Positions 26,004 to 36,624 of a stretch of 64,000 nt of DNA are shown here, one piece after another. How positions within the stretch are numbered: position 1 is the first letter of the stretch; each line of letters begins with the position of its first letter. Below the pieces are notes generated by a model that searched no databases, had not been told where the DNA came from, and saw nothing but the letters and a program-made list of their open reading frames with translations. A program made the translations under genes and the position numbers. This DNA is from CAZSDU01 sp963662525. GTDB lineage: Bacteria; Bacteroidota; Bacteroidia; Bacteroidales; FEN-979. The stretch spans positions 2,728,001 to 2,792,000 of the forward strand of contig OY759717.1 of NCBI GenBank assembly GCA_963662525.1. The letters run 5' to 3'.

Positions 26004-28781
26004 TTATATGATTTGACTTTCATGTTCCGCGCAATAGAGGCGGCATGAACCATGGGCATGTTCGCAGGTACATTTTCCGAGCGCTTTTTCCACAATCAGT
26101 TTTTGCTGGATCTTATGCAGCCTGGAAGAACCGGTTGCCGGACTTCCGCTGGCAGGACGGGCTACATGGTGCAATGGAACAGAGGTAAAATTGATTAAAA
26201 TATATTTCCAGGCACCCATATTGACGGGTTCCTCCTGTACCCATTCCCAATGTGTGGCTTGAGGATACCTGGAAAGGACCTCATTTAACTGTTCCTGTGG
26301 TAATGGATATAGCTGTTCCAACCGCACAACAGCCGTTTGTTGTTCTGGTTGTTTTTCATTTTCTTCCAGAATATCATAATAGACTTTCCCGCTGCAGAAA
26401 ACCACTCTTCTGATCAGATCAGGATGGTTGGTTCCGTCGTCGATGACTTCCTGAAAACCTCCCTTTAAAAACTCATCCTGACCTGAAATACAGCGTGGAT
26501 GGCGCAGCAGGCTCTTGGGGGTAAAGATGATCAGCGGTTTTCGGAACGGACGGTAAACCTGACGCCTTAAAACATGGAAGAAATTAGCCGGCGTGGTGCA
26601 GTTGACGATCTGAATATTATTGTGCCCGCATAATGATAGAAAACGCTCCAGCCTGGCGGAAGAATGTTCTGGTCCTTGTCCCTCATACCCGTGAGGAAGA
26701 AGCAATGTCAGCCCATTCATGACTTTCCATTTATCTTCAGCGCTGCTGATGTACTGGTCGATGATTACCTGGGCGCCATTATTGAAATCTCCAAACTGTG
26801 CTTCCCAGATGGTCAATCCATGAGGAGTTCCAAAACTATATCCATATTCAAACCCAAGCACCCCATATTCTGATAATAAGGAATTGTAAATACTGAATTT
26901 CGCCTGGTCATTCGAGATATGTTCAAGCGGAATAAATTTTTCTTCCGAATCTTCCATGGTCAATACAGCATGCCGATGGCTGAATGTGCCTCTCTGGCTA
27001 TCTTGTCCGCTGATTCGTACTGGGAACCCTTCCCTGAGCAGGGAGCCATAAGCCAGGAGTTCTCCCATAGCCCAGTCAAACTTCCCATTAGCAAGCATTG
27101 CTTTCCGGACATCCTGCATTTTAATTATTTTCCGGAAAAATGGTTTATCCGGTGGCAAAGCTGTCAGCCCGGAACCGACATTCAATAAGGATGACAGTGT
27201 AATGGACGTATCGGGCGAATGATCGAAATCCTGGGCAGTAGCTTTGTGAATCCCATTCCATAGTCCACCAAGGAATGGAGTGATATCGCCTTTTTCTATG
27301 GTACTGGCTGCTTCAAAGCCTTGCTCAAGGGTAGTATTGATTTCAGATTTCAGTATCTGGAAATCAATGGAGGACAGGGTATTTTCCTCTTGTAATTTTT
27401 GCAGGTATATTTCCAGGGGATCGGGGTGTTGTTCTATGATTTTATACAGAATGGGCTGTGTAAAGCGTGGTTCATCACTTTCGTTATGACCGTATTTTCG
27501 GTAGCCAAGCAAATCAATGAAGATATCCTTATGAAAAGTTTCACGGTATTCCATGGCTAGTTTGACAGTGTAAACAACGGCTTCCACATCATCGGCATTC
27601 ACATGAAAAATCGGTGCCTGAATGGTTTTTGCCACATCTGTGCAATAAACGCTAGAACGGCCATCCAGGTAGTTGGTAGTAAAACCAATCTGATTATTGA
27701 CAACGAGGTGGATGGTCCCGCCGGTTTTATAACCCTCCAGGTCGGCCATCTGTAACAATTCGTAAATGATCCCCTGGCCTGAAACGGATGCATCTCCATG
27801 AATTAATACGGGAGCAATCTTTGTGTTATCCCCGGAGAAAAAATGGTCAATTCTTGCCCTGGTAATTCCTTCAACTACCGGGTCAACGGCTTCAAGGTGT
27901 GATGGGTTAGGGGAAAGAGTCAGTCTGATGGTCTGACCGTTGCCGGCAATCATCTCCGTGGAATAACCCAGGTGATATTTTACATCCCCGAGCAGTTCTT
28001 CATCTTCATATTCTTTCCCTTCAAATTCAGAGAATATTTGCTGAAAGGGTTTATGCATGATATTTCCAAGTACATTTAACCGGCCACGATGAGCCATGCC
28101 AAGCACGAATTCACTGATCCCAAGTTCGGCCCCTTTCTGGATTACTGCTTCCAATGCAGGAATAAGAGATTCGACACCTTCCAGTGAGAAACTCTTCTGT
28201 CCCGGAAATTTTTTGTGGATAAACTTCTCGAACAATACGCCTTCTGCCAGTTTCTTCAGAATCAGTTTTTTTTCATCCGTTGTGAAATCGGGAGTGTTTT
28301 TGACAGGTTCCATTTTTGACCTGAACCATTGAACGATTTCCGGACGACGGATATAATTGTATTCCACTCCAACCGACTGGCAATAGGTTTGTTTGAGATG
28401 AGTGATGATGTCTTCCAGTTTTGCATTCCCCAGACCGATTTCTTTTCCAGCCTGATAGGTTTTCTTTAATTCCTCCCGGGTAAGTCCGAAATTTTCAATG
28501 TCAAGTGTAGGGCTGTATTGACGACGGGTGCGGACAGGGTTGGTCTTGGTAAATAAATGTCCCCGCTGACGGTAGTCGGTGATCAGGTTCATTACCTTAA
28601 ATTCATTGGGATAAATAAATGCTTCACCATGCTCTGCTTGATAATTTTTCTGGCAAAATTCAAATCCTTCAAAGAACTTTCGCCAGCTTTCATCCACACT
28701 TTCAGGATCAATTTTGTACCGGGAAAAAAGTTCCTCCATCACAGAGTTATCAAGGGTATTTAAATATGAGAATTTATCCAT
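26004..28781 (-). CDS. sucA: 2-oxoglutarate dehydrogenase E1
   Basis: Thiamine-diphosphate-dependent decarboxylase of the 2-oxoglutarate dehydrogenase complex. The 925-residue length is normal. The N-terminal E2-binding segment, FVLGMAHRGRLNVLGN, VLIHGDASVSGQGIIYE, NNQIGFTTN and YRKYGHNESDEPRFTQP are all in place, and the C-terminal pyrimidine domain contains PHGYEGQGPEHSSARLERF. After the usual end (ASGSPATGSSRLHKIQQ, EKALGK) there is an unusual ~20-residue Cys/His-rich tail (CTCEHAHGSCRLYCAEHE). The gene begins the minus-strand run sucA-sucB-nadB and is divergent from a dipeptidase. Confidence 0.95.
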   Translation of the reverse strand: MDKFSYLNTLDNSVMEELFSRYKIDPESVDESWRKFFEGFEFCQKNYQAEHGEAFIYPNEFKVMNLITDYRQRGHLFTKTNPVRTRRQYSPTLDIENFGLTREELKKTYQAGKEIGLGNAKLEDIITHLKQTYCQSVGVEYNYIRRPEIVQWFRSKMEPVKNTPDFTTDEKKLILKKLAEGVLFEKFIHKKFPGQKSFSLEGVESLIPALEAVIQKGAELGISEFVLGMAHRGRLNVLGNIMHKPFQQIFSEFEGKEYEDEELLGDVKYHLGYSTEMIAGNGQTIRLTLSPNPSHLEAVDPVVEGITRARIDHFFSGDNTKIAPVLIHGDASVSGQGIIYELLQMADLEGYKTGGTIHLVVNNQIGFTTNYLDGRSSVYCTDVAKTIQAPIFHVNADDVEAVVYTVKLAMEYRETFHKDIFIDLLGYRKYGHNESDEPRFTQPILYKIIEQHPDPLEIYLQKLQEENTLSSIDFQILKSEINTTLEQGFEAASTIEKGDITPFLGGLWNGIHKATAQDFDHSPDTSITLSSLLNVGSGLTALPPDKPFFRKIIKMQDVRKAMLANGKFDWAMGELLAYGSLLREGFPVRISGQDSQRGTFSHRHAVLTMEDSEEKFIPLEHISNDQAKFSIYNSLLSEYGVLGFEYGYSFGTPHGLTIWEAQFGDFNNGAQVIIDQYISSAEDKWKVMNGLTLLLPHGYEGQGPEHSSARLERFLSLCGHNNIQIVNCTTPANFFHVLRRQVYRPFRKPLIIFTPKSLLRHPRCISGQDEFLKGGFQEVIDDGTNHPDLIRRVVFCSGKVYYDILEENEKQPEQQTAVVRLEQLYPLPQEQLNEVLSRYPQATHWEWVQEEPVNMGAWKYILINFTSVPLHHVARPASGSPATGSSRLHKIQQKLIVEKALGKCTCEHAHGSCRLYCAEHESQII

Positions 28782-28846
28782 AACTATGATTTCGTTTGCC
28801 TTTGCGCAAATTTAGTAACAATGTGAATAGCAAAGAAAAAAATTGA

Positions 28847-28854
28847 TAACTTTG
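28847..28854 (+). promoter_or_regulatory. Candidate -7 element for the dipeptidase gene
   Basis: TAACTTTG fits the Bacteroidota -7 consensus and lies 79 bp before the start codon. No good TTTG at -33 is evident. Confidence 0.3.
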
Positions 28855-28933
28855 TACCCTGAATCTGTCTTTGGCTCCGCGTTGTTGACAGACTTGATTT
28901 CAATTATTGTTTTCTGCATTTTCTTAAAAAATT

Positions 28934-30307
28934 ATGGATTATATTAAGGATTATATTGATGCAAACCGCGACAGGTTTGTTCAGGAATTATTCGGTTTGA
29001 TCAGAATTCCTTCTATAAGTTCTGAAGCTGAACATAAAGAAGATATGGTAAAGGCTGCCGAATATTGGAGAAAGAGTTTAAGGGAAGCCGGTTGTGACCA
29101 TACAGAGATTTTTCCGACTGATGGGAATCCCATTGTTTACGGTGAAAAGATCATTGATCCGGCACTTCCGACCATCCTGGTTTATGGTCATTACGATGTG
29201 ATGCCTGTCGATCCTGTTGAATTATGGGAATCTCCTCCTTTTAAGCCCGAAGTGCGGAAGGACAGGATTTATGCGCGTGGCGCTGACGATGACAAAGGAC
29301 AGGCTTTCATGCATGCCAAAGCTTTCGAATTGATGGTACGTACCAATACTTTGCCTTGCAATATGAAATTCATGATTGAAGGGGAAGAGGAAGTTGGTTC
29401 AATGAATATTGCGCCCTTTTGTTCAAAGTATAAAGAATTACTGAAGTCGGATATTATCTTAGTTTCTGATACCAGCATGATCGGTTTGCATTGTCCGTCA
29501 ATCACTGTAGGATTACGTGGTCTGGCTTATATGCAGGTTGAGGTAACCGGTCCGAATATTGACCTCCATTCAGGTATTTTTGGTGGGGCTGTTGCAAATC
29601 CCGCGAATGCTTTAGCCAGGATGATAGCCTCCCTTACTGATGACAAGGGCAGGATCAATATACCCGGGTTTTATGATGATGTTGTCGAAATCAGCCGTGA
29701 AGAGCGCGATGAAATGGCCAAAGCCCCTTTCGATGAAATGGCTTATAGGAAACATCTTGAAGTCACCGAATTATACGGTGAAGAGGGTTATTCTACCAAA
29801 GAAAGGACAGGGATACGTCCTAGCCTGGATGTGAATGGTATGTGGAGTGGTTATACCAGTGAAGGAACCAAGACGGTTCTGCCTTCAAAAGCCTATGCAA
29901 AAATATCCATGAGACTGGTCCCAAATCAGGATTATCGGAAAATCGGAGTGCTCTTTGAGCAATATTTTACAGCCATTGCTCCGGAATCAGTGAAAGTCAA
30001 AGTTGAAGCTTTACATGGCGGACAAGCTTATGTTTCTCCCATCGACACCATTGGATATAAAGCTGCCAGCAAAGCAATAGAAACCACTCTTGGGAAAAAG
30101 CCTGTTCCGGTTCGCAGTGGAGGTAGCATTCCCATCATTCCCCAGTTTGAAGAAATTCTGGGGGTGAAATCAATATTGCTGGGTTTTGGTCTGGAATCAG
30201 ATGCCTGTCATTCCCCGAATGAGAGTTATCCTCTTGAAAACTATTTCAAGGGCATTGAAACGATCCCATACTTCTGCAAGTATTTTACTGAGATGTCGAA
30301 AGGATAA
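28934..30307 (+). CDS. M20 family dipeptidase
   Basis: Cytoplasmic di-zinc peptidase of 457 residues. It has the M20 signature ILVYGHYDVMPVDP (first zinc His and catalytic Asp), ARGADDDKGQAFMH (bridging Asp), FMIEGEEEVGS (general base and zinc Glu), and DTSMIGLHCPSITVGLRGL leading to the dimerisation domain. The final His is in LESDACHSPNESYPL. The arrangement matches the CNDP-like/DUG1-like group that cleaves dipeptides. There is no signal peptide. It converges on the DsbD gene with a 10-bp gap. Confidence 0.93.
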   Translation: MDYIKDYIDANRDRFVQELFGLIRIPSISSEAEHKEDMVKAAEYWRKSLREAGCDHTEIFPTDGNPIVYGEKIIDPALPTILVYGHYDVMPVDPVELWESPPFKPEVRKDRIYARGADDDKGQAFMHAKAFELMVRTNTLPCNMKFMIEGEEEVGSMNIAPFCSKYKELLKSDIILVSDTSMIGLHCPSITVGLRGLAYMQVEVTGPNIDLHSGIFGGAVANPANALARMIASLTDDKGRINIPGFYDDVVEISREERDEMAKAPFDEMAYRKHLEVTELYGEEGYSTKERTGIRPSLDVNGMWSGYTSEGTKTVLPSKAYAKISMRLVPNQDYRKIGVLFEQYFTAIAPESVKVKVEALHGGQAYVSPIDTIGYKAASKAIETTLGKKPVPVRSGGSIPIIPQFEEILGVKSILLGFGLESDACHSPNESYPLENYFKGIETIPYFCKYFTEMSKG

Positions 30308-30317
30308 GAAACTCCTT

Positions 30318-32414
30318 TTATTTTACAGAGGGATTCCTGAACTTTTCCAATCCCGAATCCAGGAATTTTATAAAAGCAGCAATATTCAGATCGTACGCAC
30401 GGGGTGCGGCAAGCAGGTTCCCGGATGTATCGAGCAATACATAATAAGGCTGTGAGTTTACATTGTACCGGGTGATCTGAAGATCTGCATAAATTTTTCC
30501 AATGGTTTTTTTTATTTTTCCATCGTATTTGGAAGTGATCCATTCCTTTTCAGGCAATTCGGTTTTATCATCAACATAAAGAGCAGTTACGATATAATTT
30601 TCACGCAAGCGTTTGAGAACCTGCGGATCTGACCAGACGTTGGCTTCCATTTCCCGGCAATTGACACAACCATGTCCGGTAAAATCAATGAATAGCGGTT
30701 TATTCTGCTTTTTTGAACAAGCCAGGGCCTGGTTAAAGTTGAAGTAACCTTCAAGACCATGAGGCAGATGCAGGAATTCATTGTAGAGGGGCTTCTCACA
30801 CGGGGTGGAGTTCAGCTGGCCGCCTGCATTATTCTCGCTTGCTGCCTGGACTTCATTCCGGATGATGGCATTGAGATCGAAATCCATGGAAGTTTGGGGA
30901 GGAAGGTATCCTGATAAAGCTTTTAATGGAGCTCCCCACATGCCTGGGATCATGTAAACCACAAAGGCAAATGTAATAATGGCCAGGGTAATCCGGGGCA
31001 CACTGATAAATGGGAGATCGGCATCATGGTTGAATTTTAATTTTCCCAGGAGGTACATTCCCATCAGGAAAAATATCACGATCCAGAAGGCCAGGTAAAC
31101 TTCCCGATCGAGGATATGCCAGTGGTAAGTCTGGTCGGCAATACTCAGGAATTTCAACCCAAGTGCCAATTCGAGAAAACCGAGGACTACCTTCACTGAA
31201 TTAAGCCATCCACCGGATTTGGGTAAACCTGCAAGCCAGGAAGGGAAGAATGCGAACAAGGCAAAGGGGAGCGCGAAAGCAAGTGAGAAGCCGAGCATCC
31301 CGATGATAGGCATAACCAGCGCACCTCCGGCAGATTTAACAAGGATGGCCCCGACGATAGGGCCGGTGCATGAAAATGAAACCAATACTAAGGTAAAGGC
31401 CATGAAAAATGCACCAGAATAACCACCCTTATCAGCTTGTTTATCGGCTTTATTAACCAGCCAGCTGGGAAGAGTGATTTCAAACATCCCCAGGAAGGAT
31501 GCTGCAAAAATCATGAAAATCAGAAAAAAGAATACATTCGGAATCCAGTGCGTGCTGAGGAAATTGGCAAAATTCGCCCCCAGGGTCACCGCAACGAGGG
31601 TTCCGATGACCGTATATATCACGATGATGGAAAGACCATAAACAATGGCTTCCATCCTGGCTTTGCGTTTATTTGTATTGTCGTGCATGAAGAAAGTAAC
31701 CGTCATCGGGATCATCGGGAATACACAAGGAGTAATGATCGCAGCTAATCCGGCGATGAAAGAGATCAGGAAGAACCAGAGAAGCGATTCATTGGCTGCA
31801 GTATCGGCCGCAGTGGTAGCTAATTTTGTTTCTTCCACCAATTTTTGTTCAGGTACAGATTTTAAGGAAGTATCAGGTTTCGTTTTATTGCCGGTGTCCT
31901 GGGAAATAGAATTCGGATCAACAAGGGTCCCTGCAGCCTCAACCGTTATATTGGTATTCCCTTTGACATTGAATTCAAAATCCACATCAGTGGGCGGAAT
32001 ACATTGATGATCGTCGCAGCACATAAAGTTAACCATGCCTTTGATGGTAAAGTCCTTATTGCTTAATATCCTGATTTTTTGCCTGAAGACCGATTTGTCG
32101 GCAAAATACTTCAGCAGCATGTTTTCAAACTGGGGGTCTCTTTCCTGAATGGCTTTCGGCTCTTTAACTTTTCCGAGCAATTCGTAATTTTTATTCTTTT
32201 CAAAGGTAAATGAAGTTGGAATCGGTCCCTTGGGCGGGATATCCTGTGAATAAAGATGCCAGCTTTTGTCAATTTTAGCAATCAGCAGCAGGGTGGCTTC
32301 TTCGGGACTTGTTTGTTCGACTTTAAAAGTCCATTTCACAGGGTCCAAAATCTGTGTAAAAGCGAAAAAAGGAAGTAGAAATATAGCCAGCAGACTGAAA
32401 ATTACTTTTTTCAT
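30318..32414 (-). CDS. dsbD: DsbD-type thiol:disulfide interchange protein
   Basis: Inner-membrane electron carrier that moves reducing power from cytoplasmic thioredoxin to periplasmic proteins. The ATG at 32412-32414 gives 698 residues with a signal peptide ending FAFTQ. Domains: N-terminal periplasmic DsbD-alpha domain with MCCDDHQCIPP (about 140-160), a central eight-helix CcdA-like membrane domain (FIAGLAAIITPCVFPMIPMT and SFSCTGPIVGAILV hold the two active cysteines), and a C-terminal thioredoxin-like domain with TGHGCVNCREME. It lies 47 bp after tilS on the same strand. Confidence 0.92.
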   Translation of the reverse strand: MKKVIFSLLAIFLLPFFAFTQILDPVKWTFKVEQTSPEEATLLLIAKIDKSWHLYSQDIPPKGPIPTSFTFEKNKNYELLGKVKEPKAIQERDPQFENMLLKYFADKSVFRQKIRILSNKDFTIKGMVNFMCCDDHQCIPPTDVDFEFNVKGNTNITVEAAGTLVDPNSISQDTGNKTKPDTSLKSVPEQKLVEETKLATTAADTAANESLLWFFLISFIAGLAAIITPCVFPMIPMTVTFFMHDNTNKRKARMEAIVYGLSIIVIYTVIGTLVAVTLGANFANFLSTHWIPNVFFFLIFMIFAASFLGMFEITLPSWLVNKADKQADKGGYSGAFFMAFTLVLVSFSCTGPIVGAILVKSAGGALVMPIIGMLGFSLAFALPFALFAFFPSWLAGLPKSGGWLNSVKVVLGFLELALGLKFLSIADQTYHWHILDREVYLAFWIVIFFLMGMYLLGKLKFNHDADLPFISVPRITLAIITFAFVVYMIPGMWGAPLKALSGYLPPQTSMDFDLNAIIRNEVQAASENNAGGQLNSTPCEKPLYNEFLHLPHGLEGYFNFNQALACSKKQNKPLFIDFTGHGCVNCREMEANVWSDPQVLKRLRENYIVTALYVDDKTELPEKEWITSKYDGKIKKTIGKIYADLQITRYNVNSQPYYVLLDTSGNLLAAPRAYDLNIAAFIKFLDSGLEKFRNPSVK

Positions 32415-32461
32415 AGGAAGAAATAAAATTTTACAATTTTGGGAGGACAAAGGTAGGGAAA

Positions 32462-33874
<1,413 letters not shown>

Positions 33875-33999
33875 ATTTAGTATAAAACCCGGCAGGATTA
33901 CCAGGTTCTTTTACAAATGCCATTAACAGTGCAAAGAAGTTGAGTCTTGCATTTTTTCTCATGGATAGTTTTTTGATTTATTGCCAACCGATTTATATT

Positions 34000-34260
34000 T
34001 TAGGGGTCATAGTGAAACCTACATTTTGCGATATGGATCTCATCATCTTTGACGCGATAAATAAGCCTGTGTTCACTGTCAATTCTTCTTGACCAGTAAC
34101 CCTTGTACTTAAATTTTAAAGGTTCGGGTTTACCAAGTCCATCATAGGGGTTTCGAGCGATATCTTTTATCAGGTCATTTATTTTTCGCAGGATTTTTTT
34201 ATTGGTCCTTTGCCAATATTGGTAATCCTCCCATGATTCATCAACAAAAATGTATTTCAT
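34000..34260 (-). CDS. yoeB: YoeB/Txe family toxin
   Basis: An 86-residue ribosome-dependent mRNA endonuclease of the RelE superfamily. It begins YIFVDESWEDYQYWQRTNKK and has the family C-terminus GYWSRRIDSEHRLIYRV followed by CRFHYDP. The catalytic Glu/Arg/His set (the EHRLIYR segment and the terminal HY) appears complete. Its start overlaps the antitoxin gene stop by 4 bp. It is the distal gene of a two-gene toxin-antitoxin operon in an accessory island. Confidence 0.92.
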   Translation of the reverse strand: MKYIFVDESWEDYQYWQRTNKKILRKINDLIKDIARNPYDGLGKPEPLKFKYKGYWSRRIDSEHRLIYRVKDDEIHIAKCRFHYDP

Positions 34261-34511
34261 GGTTCAATCAGCTCTTTTTGAAATGATTGACCCTTTGAAA
34301 GCTTTTCAATTGCTGAATCCAGTCTTTGTTCATTAACCTTGGATGATAATTCTTTTTGAGTGGCAGTCAATGAATTGTACTCATCCAATGAAATAATGAC
34401 AACACCAGATTCTTTTCCTCTATTAATAATTAGGGTTTCAAAGTTTTGAGTTACCCTATCAAGATATCGTTTGATATCCTTTCTAAAGTCTGAGATTGTT
34501 GTAGTTAACAT
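34257..34511 (-). CDS. yefM: Phd/YefM family antitoxin
   Basis: An 84-residue antitoxin preceding yoeB in the standard order. The N-terminal DNA-binding fold is recognisable: TISDFRKDIKRYLDRVTQNF, then LIINRGKESGVVIISLDEYNSL. The C-terminal ~30 residues (KVNEQRLDSAIEKLSKG) form the toxin-binding tail. Such proteins normally repress their own promoter together with the toxin. Expression is likely from the A/T-rich gap above 34512. Confidence 0.9.
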   Translation of the reverse strand: MLTTTISDFRKDIKRYLDRVTQNFETLIINRGKESGVVIISLDEYNSLTATQKELSSKVNEQRLDSAIEKLSKGQSFQKELIEP

Positions 34512-34687
34512 TTTATTCCTCCTTTCTGTACATTTAATAGTACAAATATAAGTACAAAACGTGAATTTTCAACTTTTTTTCATTTTAAATTGGTTGTGTA
34601 AGGGGTCACGATAATCCTTCCAATATTCTGATTTCCCTGAGTAATTCAATTTGATTTAAAGTCCATAGCCGGCAGACTTCTTAGCCA

Positions 34688-34770
34688 GGCGCAGGACGGG
34701 ATTCCGTGCAACACGGGCTTCATGCTGGGTGCTGAAGGGCGCACCACCCGAAGCCCTATTTATTAGCGCC
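34688..34770. other. Nested inverted-repeat element
   Basis: Between the two toxin-antitoxin modules lies a strongly structured block. The outer arms are GGCGC (34688-34692) and GCGCC (34766-34770). The middle arms are GGGCTTC (34715-34721) and GAAGCCC (34750-34756), and the inner arms GGTGC (34728-34732) and GCACC (34741-34745). It is more G/C-rich than the flanks. It lies just after the PIN gene and might act as a terminator or recombination site; no T-run is present. The rest of the 266-bp gap shows nothing else. Confidence 0.5.
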
Positions 34771-34777
34771 AGAGCCT

Positions 34778-35188
34778 TTATAAATTTATATAATCTTGTG
34801 CTGTAAGAACAGTAATTTGCGCTTTTCTATAATCTTTTAGGTTTCTAGTAATCAGAACTTCAATATCATTTTGTAATGCAGAAAAATATTGAATAGCATC
34901 TTCAAAATCAGAAAACTCAGAATTCAATGCTAGATCGATAATCTTTTCAGTCAATGGAGCAACATGAACAAGCACCTTAAATTTCCTGAGAATCTCCTTG
35001 GATTCTTCTTCCGAGGTTTTCTTGGAAAGTAAATAATGAATATTCGCTAAGGATAAAGCAGAAATATAAACTTGAATTTTACCTTCATCCGCCAGGGTAA
35101 ACAAACAAGCAGCTGAATTGGAAAATGGCTCTCGTGCAGCTAATAGATCATAAATAATATCCGTATCTACGAACACTTTCTTCTTCAT
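34778..35188 (-). CDS. PIN-domain ribonuclease toxin (VapC-like)
   Basis: A 136-residue PIN nuclease. The N-terminal acidic motif VFVDTDIIYDLLAAREPF and the later SEFSDFEDAIQYFSAL (the conserved DFEDA-type Asp/Glu set) support a metal-dependent RNase, and LITRNLKDYRKAQI is the last acidic/basic strand of the fold. It overlaps the upstream small antitoxin gene by 4 bp. The toxin-antitoxin role is inferred from the pairing; the target RNA is unknown. Confidence 0.88.
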   Translation of the reverse strand: MKKKVFVDTDIIYDLLAAREPFSNSAACLFTLADEGKIQVYISALSLANIHYLLSKKTSEEESKEILRKFKVLVHVAPLTEKIIDLALNSEFSDFEDAIQYFSALQNDIEVLITRNLKDYRKAQITVLTAQDYINL

Positions 35189-35430
35189 AAGTATTTTTCG
35201 TTTAAGTGTTCGCGGTATTTAGCTTTCGTATCCTCATCCTTAGTCAATTGGATTACTCCACATAAAGATTGCACTAGAGGTGATATTTTCATAACAGATT
35301 TTGATTCCGTCGTTATGGCTGAAAGATAGTTTTCGATCAATTTTGACAAACTGGTTTCATGGTCATTTGCATAACTTTTTGCTTGATCAATTACATTCTT
35401 CTTAAGTCTTAATGTCAATTTTGTTTCCAT
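35185..35430 (-). CDS. DUF6364-type antitoxin partner of the PIN toxin
   Basis: The ATG at 35428-35430 gives 81 residues (METKLTLRLKKNVIDQAKSY); an earlier start would add seven unlikely residues. The N-terminus is a ribbon-helix-helix-like strand and helix (TLRLKKNVIDQAKSYA, then SLSKLIENYLSAI), and the C-terminal half is a charged toxin-neutralising tail. This architecture is common for antitoxins placed before PIN toxins in Bacteroidota. Stop and start of the pair overlap by 4 bp. Confidence 0.8.
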   Translation of the reverse strand: METKLTLRLKKNVIDQAKSYANDHETSLSKLIENYLSAITTESKSVMKISPLVQSLCGVIQLTKDEDTKAKYREHLNEKYL

Positions 35431-35502
35431 ATTATGAAATTTGGCGTACAAATATACAACATTAATACGGCAATGTCAATGGTTTCTTTTCCAGGGTTTG
35501 GT

Positions 35503-35592
35503 GCTAACGCCTGGCCAGCAGGCACAGTGCGTTGTTTCGGAACGACTTGGCATTCCGCTGTGTGTGTGCATTGTGCTTGCTGGTTCGATAGC
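35503..35592 (-). other. attC-like recombination site (site 1)
   Basis: Outer boxes GCTAAC (35503-35508) and GATAGC (35587-35592) flank a 16-nt inverted repeat, CCAGCAGGCACAGTGC (35515-35530) and GCATTGTGCTTGCTGG (35568-35583), in which the two mismatches are wobble-compatible. The spacers between outer box and arm are 6 and 3 nt. On the minus strand the site ends GGCGTTAGC, as integron attC sites do, and it lies at the 3' end of the minus-strand gene above it. Together with the first copy of a 92-bp duplication it fills the gap at 35431-35752. Confidence 0.5.
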
Positions 35593-35634
35593 GAATGTGT
35601 TGTATTTTTTATTTTTTGATTAAACACTTTCCTA

Positions 35635-35818
35635 TCGGTAGGGAAAAGCAGCTGCTGGGGTTACAGCGCCCCTCCGAGAGTCAGTGTGAAATTTACGGTT
35701 AAATGACTTTCATTTGTTGATTCCTCTCGGTAGGGAAAAGCAGCTGCTGGGGTTACAGCGCCCCTCCGAGAGTCAGTGTGAAATTTACGGTTAAATGACT
35801 TTCATTTGTTGATTCCTC
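35635..35818. repeat. Perfect 92-bp tandem duplication
   Basis: Bases 35635-35726 and 35727-35818 are identical, base for base, beginning TCGGTAGGGAAAAGCAGCTG. The second copy contains the last ~21 codons and stop of the exported-protein gene; the first copy is a silent duplicate just downstream of it. Perfect identity indicates a recent event or an assembly artefact. Confidence 0.95.
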
Positions 35819-36442
35819 TTTTGGTGGATGGTAGTAATGCCCCTGGTAGTTCGATATCCTTTCAGATGAAATAATCATTTTGTGATTTACCGCCAGGACT
35901 CCTAGGCCAAATTCAATGTTGAAGAAGAAATGATAGATATAACATTTGTACCCGAAATCGAAGAAACCACCATAAATATTAACCTTGTCGTTCATCTTTC
36001 TGTATACATAATAATCATCAGGGTGAGACCAGGCGGTCTGTTGCGTAGAATCGATATGCATAAATTTGTACACCGGTTTCAGTGCTACATAGATTAGGTT
36101 GGCATGCCTAGAATGTTTCGGTTTATTAAAGTATACATTTACCTGAGGCACCACAAATAAACCCGAATAATCACCAAGGGAACCAGCCCTGGATGGCCCG
36201 GCGATGAAGTAGTTGCTGTACTCCTTGTGATTGGGATAGATGTATCCGGTCGTAACGCCAAAACCAACCATCCTCGGTTTGTATTCATACGTGATCCCAA
36301 CCTGCTGAAAAAGCAGGATGTTTAAAGGATTAATCGAGATATAATGCTTTGGGAAGTAGATTTCGGTGGATTCCTGTTGACCCTGCCCAAACGACAGCCT
36401 TACGGTGAGTAACAAAAAAGTCATTAATAGAGTTCTTCTCAT
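35753..36442 (-). CDS. Small exported barrel-like protein of unknown function
   Basis: The ATG at 36440-36442 gives 229 residues starting MRRTLLMTFLLLTVRLSFGQ, a clear signal peptide; the frame extends 33 codons further upstream without a signal. The mature part has alternating strands with aromatic residues (VGFGVTTGYIYP, GLFVVPQVNVYFNKP, YHFFFNIEFGLGVLAV) and ends LTVNFTLTLGGAL. This is consistent with a small outer-membrane barrel. I do not recognise the family. The gene lies between two attC-like palindromes and may be a mobile cassette gene. Its 3' end lies within the second copy of a 92-bp duplication. Confidence 0.65.
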   Translation of the reverse strand: MRRTLLMTFLLLTVRLSFGQGQQESTEIYFPKHYISINPLNILLFQQVGITYEYKPRMVGFGVTTGYIYPNHKEYSNYFIAGPSRAGSLGDYSGLFVVPQVNVYFNKPKHSRHANLIYVALKPVYKFMHIDSTQQTAWSHPDDYYVYRKMNDKVNIYGGFFDFGYKCYIYHFFFNIEFGLGVLAVNHKMIISSERISNYQGHYYHPPKEESTNESHLTVNFTLTLGGAL

Positions 36443-36624
36443 AGTTCTCAGTATTTTGCCAGCTTGCTTTAAAAACAGGGAGAATTCATGACTCCAGATT
36501 AGCAGACCTGCAATAAAATTTTTGGACGTTACATCTGGCACATATTAATTCAATTGCTTAGAAGTTTTATCAAACGAATTCAAATTATGCTATTAGCTAC
36601 AGTCGCTTTTATTTTTACATATTC

